NCBI GenBank assembly: GCA_039821605.1
Contig: JBCBNV010000005.1
Span: 248,001 to 312,000, forward strand
Direction of reading: 5' to 3'
DNA from: CALBPI01 sp039821605
Lineage (GTDB): Bacteria > Pseudomonadota > Gammaproteobacteria > Steroidobacterales > Woeseiaceae
Length of the DNA: 64,000 bases
Shown: in pieces, positions 24,571-31,582 of the stretch
How positions within the stretch are numbered: position 1 is the first letter of the stretch
How the letters are laid out: each line of letters begins with the position of its first letter
Translations under genes and position numbers: made by a program
The notes under the pieces: model-generated
What the model was told of the DNA's origin: nothing
Database searches by the model: none
The model's input: the letters and a program-made list of their open reading frames with translations, nothing else

Positions 24571-25476
24571 TCAACGCCGCTTCCTAATACTGATGCGCCA
24601 GTCGGGGCCGTAACCGATGCCGTGCCTCTCGGCGAAGTTGCCCTGGTTGATCGCGATGCTCAGGAAGCCCGACGAGTTGATGAACAACAGGTTGTCACCC
24701 ACTGGCACGGCGCCGAACGACTTCACGTAGGGCATGGCGCCCTCCCAGACGATGCGCTCGTCGTTGGTGATGGCGATCTCGTAGACGTCACCGTACTCGG
24801 GCGCGTCGCGTTCGAACAATCCGCGGTCGATGTTGAAGTAGATGTTGCCAAGGCGATCGACGCCGCCTGCCACCTGGCCTTCGAACACGCGCTCCTCGTA
24901 GCTGCCGGCACTGACCTCAAGCCGGATGACCTCAGGCTCGAGCAGCGGGCCCACCTGCTCAAAGCCGATAACGCCGGCCGCAAGCCGCGCGCCCGTGTAG
25001 CTGTAGACGTCACGGCCATGGAACGTGTGCGCCCACTCCGTCCCGGGACGGCGGTTCACGCTCTCGTCGATCTCACGCACGGCCGAGATGCCATAGGCTT
25101 CGGCCACCCCTGACAGCGTGCCGTTGTCGGGGCTCACAAAGTAGAGCCCGTTCTTCGTCTCAAGCACGACGGATTTTCGCGCCGTGCCAACCCCGGGGTC
25201 GACGACGGACACGAACACCGTGCCTGCGGGCCAGGTCTGGGCGTTGTAGGCCAGCGTCTCGCTCGCCGCGCGGATGTCGTAGAGCGGGATCAGCGGCCGC
25301 ACATTGAAGACCTCGAGCTCCTTGCTCACGCTCTTGGCGACGCCCGCCATGACCATGCCCTCGAAGTCGGCCTGGATGATCAGCGCATTGCGCTCGGGTT
25401 TCTCGTGGTGCGCGGCCATAGCGCTGGCAGCGAACACGGTGGCGGCAATGGCTGCGATAAGTCGGACGTGGCGCAT
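24571..25476 (-). CDS. Exported SAM hydroxide adenosyltransferase (DUF62)
   Basis: A 301-residue DUF62 protein. Family members split S-adenosylmethionine with water to adenosine and methionine. The catalytic Asp-Arg-His set is present (Asp93 and Arg100 in VVDPGVGTARKSV, His153 in HTFHGRDVYSY), along with SPDNGTLSGV and the C-terminal barrel segment LLFINSSGFLSIAINQGN. Unusually, residues 1-22 form a signal peptide (IAAIAATVFAASAMAAHH), so it should act outside the cytoplasm. The ATG at 25476 was chosen for that signal; the upstream open frame is repeat sequence. Adenosine produced there would feed the periplasmic deaminase encoded nearby, which is inference. Confidence 0.85.
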   Translation of the reverse strand: MRHVRLIAAIAATVFAASAMAAHHEKPERNALIIQADFEGMVMAGVAKSVSKELEVFNVRPLIPLYDIRAASETLAYNAQTWPAGTVFVSVVDPGVGTARKSVVLETKNGLYFVSPDNGTLSGVAEAYGISAVREIDESVNRRPGTEWAHTFHGRDVYSYTGARLAAGVIGFEQVGPLLEPEVIRLEVSAGSYEERVFEGQVAGGVDRLGNIYFNIDRGLFERDAPEYGDVYEIAITNDERIVWEGAMPYVKSFGAVPVGDNLLFINSSGFLSIAINQGNFAERHGIGYGPDWRISIRKRR

Positions 25477-25504
25477 GACGGATCCCCTGTCGTCGGCGTG
25501 GACT

Positions 25505-25645
25505 TGGGAGATTGCCGCGTCGCTGCGCTCCTCGCAATGACGGTAAGTGTTTCGCGGGCCCGCAATGACCGTGGATCCCGTCACGGGTGCGCGGCGACCA
25601 CACACCGTCATTGCGAGCCCGCGAAGCGGGCGCGGCAATCTCAGA
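25505..25645. repeat. Palindromic intergenic repeats (locus D)
   Basis: A reverse arm GGGAGATTGCCGCG ending CTCGCAATGACGG, a partial arm CCCGCAATGACC, and a forward element from CCGTCATTGCGAGCC to GGCAATCTC. They fill the gap between the 8-oxoguanine deaminase gene and the DUF62 gene. Confidence 0.85.
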
Positions 25646-25648
25646 ACG

Positions 25649-26995
25649 CTACCCCGCGCTCAACCGCCGCGCCGCGGCGGCGTGCTCGTGTCGCAGCGCG
25701 TCGAGGTCCAGCCCCGGGATGGCGCCGTCGCGCACGCGCCACTGGCCCGCGATCATGAGGTGCTGCACACGGTGCGCGCCACACAGTACGAGCGCGGCGA
25801 CGGGATCGCCTGCACCCGAGAAGCGCAGCTCGTCGAGCGCGTACAAACCGAAATCCGCGGCCTGCCCCGGAGCCAGCGTGCCGAGTTCTCCGCGCCCGAA
25901 CAGGCGCGCGCCGCCCACGGTGCCCCAACGCAACGCATCGTCGTGCGTGACCTGCGCGCTGCCGTCGCGCAAGCGTTGCAACAGAAACGCCTGGCGCACC
26001 TCGCCAATCATGTTGGAGCTGTCATTCGAGGCCGAACCGTCGACACCCAGGCCCACGGGGCAGCCCACGGCCTCGAGGTCGCGCACGCGGCAGGTCCCCG
26101 ATGCCAGCACCATGTTGCTGCTCGGGCAATGCGAAATGCCCACGCCCGCAGCACCCAGCCGAGCGATCTCGGCGTCTTCGAAGTGGATGCCGTGCGCAAG
26201 CCAGACATCGTCGGCCAGCCAGCCCAGGTCCTCGAGGTAGTCGAGTGGTCGCTTGCCGACGAACGACAGGCAGAATTCGTTCTCGTCATGCGTCTCAGCC
26301 AGGTGCGTGTGCAAGCGCACGCTGTGTTGCCGCGCCAGCGCCGCGCTTTCGCGCATGAGTTCATCGGTGACCGAAAACGGCGAGCAAGGCGCCAACGCCA
26401 CCTGCAGCATCGCGCCCGCATCGGGCTCGTGGTAGCGCGTAATGAGCCGCTCGCTTTCGGCGAGGATGTGCTCGGGCGACTGCACCACGCGGTCAGGCGG
26501 CAGGCCACCCGCACTTTCGCCAAGGCTCATCGACCCACGCGTCAGCACAACCCGCACCCCGAGCTCGCGCGCGACACCCGCCTGGATATCGATCGCATCG
26601 TTGATCGCATCCGTGAACAGGTAGTGGTGATCGCTGGCCAGCGTGCAGCCCGACAGCATGAGCTCGGCGAGCGCCAGGCGTGTCGCAAGCTCCACGCCGC
26701 GCGGATCCAGACCTGCCCACACGGGATACAGCGCCTGCAACCAGGGGAACAGCTCCTTGTTCAGGGCGGCCGGCAGCGCCCGTGTCAGCGTCTGGTAGAA
26801 GTGGTGGTGGCAATTGACGAGCCCGGGCGCCAGCACGCAGTCACTGGCATCGAACACCTGGTCGCAGGCCGCCGCGGGTTCGGCACCCGTGGCAAGGCAT
26901 TCGAGGATGTCCGTGCCCTCGACCACAAGACCGCCCGAGGCATCGGTATCGGTGCCCGTCCAGGCGGCGAGCGGATTACGGATCCAGGTGCGCAC
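25649..26995 (-). CDS. 8-oxoguanine deaminase-like amidohydrolase
   Basis: A 448-residue amidohydrolase closest to the 8-oxoguanine deaminase/hydroxyatrazine hydrolase group. Metal and substrate motifs are NCHHHFYQTLTRA, LASDHHYLFTDAIN, RLHTHLAETHDEN, WLAHGIHF, SHCPSSNMVLASG and the terminal Asp in GVDGSASNDSSNM. 8-oxoguanine deaminase converts 8-oxoguanine to urate, entering the pathway at PuuD. Its neighbours (adenine deaminase, guanine deaminase, urate genes) support a purine substrate. It starts 17 bases after the adenine deaminase stop, so the two are likely one transcript. Confidence 0.87.
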   Translation of the reverse strand: MRTWIRNPLAAWTGTDTDASGGLVVEGTDILECLATGAEPAAACDQVFDASDCVLAPGLVNCHHHFYQTLTRALPAALNKELFPWLQALYPVWAGLDPRGVELATRLALAELMLSGCTLASDHHYLFTDAINDAIDIQAGVARELGVRVVLTRGSMSLGESAGGLPPDRVVQSPEHILAESERLITRYHEPDAGAMLQVALAPCSPFSVTDELMRESAALARQHSVRLHTHLAETHDENEFCLSFVGKRPLDYLEDLGWLADDVWLAHGIHFEDAEIARLGAAGVGISHCPSSNMVLASGTCRVRDLEAVGCPVGLGVDGSASNDSSNMIGEVRQAFLLQRLRDGSAQVTHDDALRWGTVGGARLFGRGELGTLAPGQAADFGLYALDELRFSGAGDPVAALVLCGAHRVQHLMIAGQWRVRDGAIPGLDLDALRHEHAAAARRLSAG

Positions 26996-27012
26996 GTGAG
27001 GTGCTCCCCGGC

Positions 27013-28026
27013 TCAGGCTGCGCGCGCCGACTCCACGTAGGCATCGAGTGCGTCGATGTAGGCCTGCTTGCGCGCATCGTCGAGCCAGCTCACCGTGAAC
27101 GCATTGCGAGAGAGCTGCACGAGCTCGTCGTCGGTCAGACCACCCTGCTCCGACAGCGCCTTGAAGTTATCGGTCATGTAGGCGCGGAAGTAAGCCGGGT
27201 CATCGGAGTTCACGGTCGCACGCATACCCTTCTCAAGCATCGTGCGAATCTCCTCGGCCGTCAGCGAGTTGGCGCAGAACGTGTTGGACACGGGGCACAC
27301 GGTGAGCCCCAGCCCCCGGCGCACGATCTCATCGCAGAGCGCGTCGTCTTCAAGCGAATTCACACCGTGATCGATGCGGTCGACTTTGATCTTGGTCACC
27401 ACGTCGCGGATATTCGAAACGCTGTTCTCCTGATCAACGTCGCAGTGCATGGTGAGTTTGAGCCCCCACTCGCGCGCCTTCGCGAACACCTCGGCGAACT
27501 TGAGCGGCGGGTTGTTCTTCTCGTCGGAGTCGAGCCCAACCCCAATAATCCTGCCGAGGTGCGGCTTGGCCATCTCGAGGTGCGCCATGGCGGACTCGGC
27601 GCTCATGTCGCGCAGAAAGCACATGATCAGGTTTGACTCGACGCCGAGCTTCTCGGCCGCGTCCTTCTGCGCTCGCGCGATGCCGTCGATGATCGTCTCG
27701 AACGCAACGCCGCGTGTGGTGTGGCCCTGCGGGTCGAAGAAGGGCTCGACGTAGCGCACGTTATCGGCCGCGGCTCGCTCGAAGTAGCGGTAGGTCAGAT
27801 CGTAGAAGTCCTGCTCGGTCTGCAACACGTTCATTCCCGCGTAGTAGATAGCCAGGAACGACGGCAGATCGTTGAAGTCGTAGGCATCGATCACGGCCTG
27901 CGGCGAGTCGTATTCGAGCTCGATGCCGTTTTTCTGTGCCAGCTCGAAAATGTGCTCGGGCTCAAGCGTGCCCTCGAGATGAACGTGCAGCTCGCACTTG
28001 GGCATGTTTTCGATGAACTCGGACAT
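27013..28026 (-). CDS. Adenine deaminase (ADA-fold)
   Basis: A 337-residue member of the adenosine/adenine deaminase family. The metal motif at residues 14-24 reads HVHLEGTLEPE, where the EGTLEPE ending is characteristic of adenine rather than adenosine deaminases; MHCDVDQ, IDHGVN, the catalytic segment VCPVSNTFC and VNSDDPAYF follow. It converts adenine to hypoxanthine in the cytoplasm. An inverted repeat sits 27 bases upstream of the start. Likely cotranscribed with the 8-oxoguanine deaminase gene. Confidence 0.9.
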   Translation of the reverse strand: MSEFIENMPKCELHVHLEGTLEPEHIFELAQKNGIELEYDSPQAVIDAYDFNDLPSFLAIYYAGMNVLQTEQDFYDLTYRYFERAAADNVRYVEPFFDPQGHTTRGVAFETIIDGIARAQKDAAEKLGVESNLIMCFLRDMSAESAMAHLEMAKPHLGRIIGVGLDSDEKNNPPLKFAEVFAKAREWGLKLTMHCDVDQENSVSNIRDVVTKIKVDRIDHGVNSLEDDALCDEIVRRGLGLTVCPVSNTFCANSLTAEEIRTMLEKGMRATVNSDDPAYFRAYMTDNFKALSEQGGLTDDELVQLSRNAFTVSWLDDARKQAYIDALDAYVESARAA

Positions 28027-28052
28027 GGCGGGACTCCGGTTGGCTGGCGAGG

Positions 28053-28081
28053 GTTGATGCTATGTCGAGGCACGCATCAAC
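28053..28081. promoter_or_regulatory. Inverted repeat before the adenine deaminase gene
   Basis: GTTGATGC (28053-28060) and its exact complement GCATCAAC (28074-28081) are separated by 13 bases, directly upstream of the gene's start. It could be an operator half-site pair or a leader hairpin. Nothing else points to a function. Confidence 0.3.
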
Positions 28082-28134
28082 AGCAACCGCATGCAGTTAC
28101 GCAGGCCCCAATATCGCGAGCGGCCTCAACAACA

Positions 28135-28239
28135 CCGTCATCGCGAGTGGCCACAGGCCGCGCGGCGAACTCATACCGTCGAACAACACAACAAGCGGAT
28201 GGCGATGGCCGCACCCATGACGTGGGCTCGCAATGACGC
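28135..28239. repeat. Single diverged palindromic repeat (locus E)
   Basis: One element with arms CCGTCATCGCGAG and GGCTCGCAATGACG encloses a less conserved centre. It lies in the divergent gap between adenine deaminase and the NCS2 permease. The rest of that 237-base gap holds the inverted repeat at 28053-28081 and no gene. Confidence 0.75.
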
Positions 28240-28263
28240 TGGAAACCTGCCTATAGTCCGGCG

Positions 28264-29592
28264 ATGCGCGCCGTCACCCCATCACTCGCCGTCGGCATCG
28301 ACGACAAGCCCGCCACGCCGCTGGCCGCATTCGTCGGCCTGCAGCACCTGCTGGCCGTGTTTGGCGGCATCGTCACGGCGCCGTTGCTCATCGCGCTGGG
28401 TATGGGTCTAAGCGCCGCCGAAACGGCCTACCTCGTGAGCAGCGCGTTGCTCGTGTCGGGTCTGGCCACGGCAGTGCAGATCGCACGCATCGGGCCCGTG
28501 GGCTCGGGCCTGCTCAGCATCCAGGGGACGAGCTTCACCTTTGTTGGGCCGCTCATTTATCTCTACCAGTCCCGCGCGGGCGAGTGGGAGAGTGGCGCGA
28601 TTCTGGGCGCGCTGTTTGCGGCCTGCGCGCTCTGCAGCGTGGTCATCATGGTGCTGTCGCGCTTCGTGGAGCGGCTGCGCTTCTTCGTCACGAGCCGCGT
28701 CGCGGCGGCAACCATCGTGCTGTTGGGCATCACGCTCGTCCAGGCCACACTGGGCAACATCGAGCGCGAGTACACGGCTGCGGGTGCCGAAGGCTGGCGC
28801 GTGCTCGTCATGGCGGGGACCGTGTTTGCGGCCATCGCGCTGGCGGTATGGCGCGGCGGCCCGATGCTGCGCCTGTCGAGCATTCTGCTCGGGCTCATTG
28901 TCGGCTTCGTCGTGGCCGGCGCATTGGGCTGGCCCATCGTGATCGATCGCGGCGATGCGCCCACGCTGTTCTTGCCCGAGTTCGGCCGCCATCCGTGGTC
29001 GTTCGATCTCACATTCGTACTCGTGCTCCTGCCGATATTCCTGATCTCGGCCACGGAATCCGTGGGCGATCTCACGGCCACGGCCAGCCTCTCGAAGCTG
29101 TCGATTACCGACACGTCATTCTGGCAGCGGTTGCGCGGCGGCCTGCTCGCCGACGCCGTCAACTCCTTTCTGGCGGCACTCGTATCGACGTTCCCCAATA
29201 CGACCTTCAGCCAGAACAACGGTGTAATTCGACTCACGGGTGTGTGCTCACGCCGAGTGGGCCTGTGGGCGGCCGCATTTCTCGTGTTGCTCGGACTCAT
29301 TCCCGTGGTCGCCGTGGTGCTCAACGCATTGCCCGGCGCTGTCGTCTCGGGTGCAACGCTACTCATGTTCTTCATGGTCGCCGTATCCGGCTTCCATATC
29401 GCCCGCGCGGACGCCGACCCGCGACGCAGCCGCATCGTCGTCGTCACGGCCGTCGTCAGCGGCCTGCTGCTGGGCGTCGTCGGACCCAAATTGCCGGGCG
29501 TACCCGACGCGCTGCGGATGCTGATCTCGTTTCCCGTGTCGAGTGGCGCCTTCGTCGCCATGCTGCTCGAGGTCGTGTTGCCACGCCGGTAG
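28264..29592 (+). CDS. NCS2 xanthine/urate-type permease
   Basis: A 442-residue NCS2 (nucleobase-cation symporter 2) transporter with about 12-14 helices. Typical blocks are AFVGLQHLLAVFGGIVTAPL, QGTSFTFVGPL, ISATESVGDLTA (the substrate-binding Glu in helix 8), and FPNTTFSQNNGVIRLTGV with the NCS2 signature. The QNNG form and context suggest xanthine or urate rather than uracil. It imports purine oxidation substrates for XDH and PuuD. It is divergent from adenine deaminase and followed by the long repeat cluster. Confidence 0.9.
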   Translation: MRAVTPSLAVGIDDKPATPLAAFVGLQHLLAVFGGIVTAPLLIALGMGLSAAETAYLVSSALLVSGLATAVQIARIGPVGSGLLSIQGTSFTFVGPLIYLYQSRAGEWESGAILGALFAACALCSVVIMVLSRFVERLRFFVTSRVAAATIVLLGITLVQATLGNIEREYTAAGAEGWRVLVMAGTVFAAIALAVWRGGPMLRLSSILLGLIVGFVVAGALGWPIVIDRGDAPTLFLPEFGRHPWSFDLTFVLVLLPIFLISATESVGDLTATASLSKLSITDTSFWQRLRGGLLADAVNSFLAALVSTFPNTTFSQNNGVIRLTGVCSRRVGLWAAAFLVLLGLIPVVAVVLNALPGAVVSGATLLMFFMVAVSGFHIARADADPRRSRIVVVTAVVSGLLLGVVGPKLPGVPDALRMLISFPVSSGAFVAMLLEVVLPRR

Positions 29593-29594
29593 CC

Positions 29595-29910
29595 CGTCAT
29601 CGCGAGACGCCAGGTTTTCCCCGTCATCGCGAGGCGCCAGGTTTTCCCGTCATCGCGAGGCGCGCAGCGCCGCGGCGATCTCCTGGCGGTTGTCGCACGG
29701 TCCGACAGCACGATATCGTCGCGAGATTGCCGCGCGGCCTTTGGCCGCTCGCAATGACCATCATTTGGTTTTGTCATCGCGAGGCGCCAGGTTTCCCCGT
29801 CATCGCGAGGCGCGCAGCGCCGCGGCGATCTCCTGGCGGTTGTCGCACGGTCCGACAGCACGATATCGTCGCGAGATTGCCGCGCGGCCTTTGGCCGCTC
29901 GCAATGACCG
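29595..29910. repeat. Palindromic repeats with a 137-base direct duplication (locus F)
   Basis: After two partial arms, a full element at 29623-29759 is duplicated at 29773-29909. The two 137-base copies differ at only one position that I could find (TTTTCCCG versus TTTCCCCG). Each copy has outer arms GTCATCGCGAGGCG and GCTCGCAATGACC and inner GGCGATCTCC and GAGATTGCCG. The cluster fills nearly all of the 342-base gap; only the ribosome-binding site of the next gene lies after it. Confidence 0.9.
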
Positions 29911-29934
29911 TCATCTTATTCTTGGGAGTTGGCA

Positions 29935-31329
29935 ATGCGTCTGTGGTGGGTTCCCTTTGTCGCGGCGTTCGTGTCCGCCAATGCAATCGCCGCCGACTGG
30001 TTCGAGGCGCTCAAGGATTCGGGCGACAACGAGGCGCTGTACCGTGTGCTGCACGCGATGCCCAAGGGCGGCGACCTGCACAACCACAACACGGGCTCGA
30101 TCTTCGTCGAGGAGCTTTACGAGATCGCCGTCGCGCAAGAGGCCAACGGCTACACCTACTACACCAAGACGCGCATCGATAACTGCCGCAGTTTTGAGAC
30201 CGTGACCGATGCCTACCTGCTGATGTTCCGGAACATCAGCCACATCGAGTACGCAGCCCTGTCCGAGTGCGAGCAGGGTGAACACAAGCGGCTCGACGCC
30301 CTCAACGCGACCGAGAAAGCCGCCTGGATGAACAGCCTGCGGCTCGACAAGCCGTCCGAAGGGCGCGAGGAGTTCTTCGGCAAACATTGGCAGCGGCTCA
30401 ATGCGCTCATGGCCAACCCGCACCTGCACGCGGAGGCGCTCTACCGCAATCTCAAGTCGCTGTCCGATGAGGGCGCGCGCTACCTCGAGGTCATGGTGTC
30501 CGTGAACGGCGCCGTCACGCCCGAAGGCAAGCCGATCTCGCGCAACGAGATGATCGAGGTCTACAGGCAACGCCTGGCGGCCGACGATGTTCGCGCCACA
30601 GGCATGACAGTCCGCCTGCAGCTGACGCTGCTGCGGTTCCTGCCCACGGCCGAGCGGAGTTTGCGCGATTTGTATGCCACGGCACGCGACAACCCCGACA
30701 TGATTGCCGCCATCAACATGGTCGGCCGCGAGGACAACGACAAGGGCCACCCGCGTCGATTCCTCGAGACCTTGCGTGAGCTTCGCCGCGACTACGATGT
30801 ACCGCTCTCGATCCACGGCGGCGAGGTCGACGAGCCCAATGACCACGTCCGCGACACACTGCTGCTGGGCGCCGAACGTATCGGCCACGGCCTGAATCTG
30901 ATCACCGATGACGATCTGATGCTTGATATGAGGTACGGGCCCTATCTCGTTGAAATCAATTTGATCAGCAACCTGCTGCTTGAGTATGTTGTGGATTTTC
31001 CGCAACACCCGTTTCCCGAGTACCTGCGCATCGGTATTCCGGTCGCGCTGTCCACGGACGACCGCGGCATGTGGGACTCAACGCTCACCGACGAATTCTT
31101 CGTGGCCGTTCGTGAGTTTGACCTGACCTGGGACGAGGTCGTCACGCTGAGCCGAAACTCCCTCGCCTATGCGATTGCCGAACCCGCCGTGAAGCAGGCG
31201 CTCGTCGAGGACTTTGAGCAGGAAATCCAGCGTTTTGAGCGCGACCTTGAACGGCGCGGACTTGCAAAGGTGCCGCCCATGCCGGACACTCGCCTCTTCA
31301 TTTGTGCCCGCTACAAGATCTGCGACTAA
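29935..31329 (+). CDS. Periplasmic adenosine-deaminase-like enzyme
   Basis: A 464-residue ADA-superfamily enzyme with a signal peptide (1-20, FVAAFVSANAIAA). Metal and catalytic blocks are GGDLHNHNTGSI (His49, His51), SIHGGEVDEP, ERIGHGLNL and ALSTDDRGMW, so it should be active. It is longer than cytoplasmic adenosine deaminases and closer in layout to secreted ADGF-type enzymes. The ATG at 29935 has GGGAG six bases upstream. It would turn adenosine to inosine in the periplasm, ahead of the NUP proteins and downstream of the exported DUF62 enzyme. Confidence 0.85.
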   Translation: MRLWWVPFVAAFVSANAIAADWFEALKDSGDNEALYRVLHAMPKGGDLHNHNTGSIFVEELYEIAVAQEANGYTYYTKTRIDNCRSFETVTDAYLLMFRNISHIEYAALSECEQGEHKRLDALNATEKAAWMNSLRLDKPSEGREEFFGKHWQRLNALMANPHLHAEALYRNLKSLSDEGARYLEVMVSVNGAVTPEGKPISRNEMIEVYRQRLAADDVRATGMTVRLQLTLLRFLPTAERSLRDLYATARDNPDMIAAINMVGREDNDKGHPRRFLETLRELRRDYDVPLSIHGGEVDEPNDHVRDTLLLGAERIGHGLNLITDDDLMLDMRYGPYLVEINLISNLLLEYVVDFPQHPFPEYLRIGIPVALSTDDRGMWDSTLTDEFFVAVREFDLTWDEVVTLSRNSLAYAIAEPAVKQALVEDFEQEIQRFERDLERRGLAKVPPMPDTRLFICARYKICD

Positions 31330-31582
31330 GCGTTGGCGCAAGCCTGGGGGGTAACAGGTTTGCACAAACAGCAGTTGATCCGGCTTGCGTCCCTCGCGGC
31401 CAATCCGTTGCCTATTGCGCATGACATATGGCGGTAGCCCGGTTCGGTGTTACCTTTTAGCAACAGTTGCCGGAGATCGGGTTTCCGACCGCATAAGCAA
31501 CGATCCATAACCAGATTCCGATGTGGAATGCGTCGTTTCGCCACGACGCGTGAGATGTGTGCCTTTGAGGAGGGTGAGCTCA
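31330..31582 (+). other. Leader region of the TonB-dependent receptor gene
   Basis: A 253-base gap without a credible gene. It contains a 7-base perfect hairpin (GCGTCGT at 31530-31536, ACGACGC at 31543-31549) about 35 bases before the receptor's start codon, and the strong ribosome-binding site GAGGAGG. No purine riboswitch core was recognised and no convincing -35/-10 pair could be fixed. Confidence 0.4.

Noticed and set aside
24353..25638. N-terminal extensions of the hydrolase and DUF62 proteins
   Set aside because: The extra residues are translations of the palindromic repeats, and both proteins have proper signals at the later Met.
31330..31582. Purine riboswitch before the receptor gene
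   Set aside because: Only a simple hairpin is present; the conserved three-way junction bases of purine riboswitches were not found.
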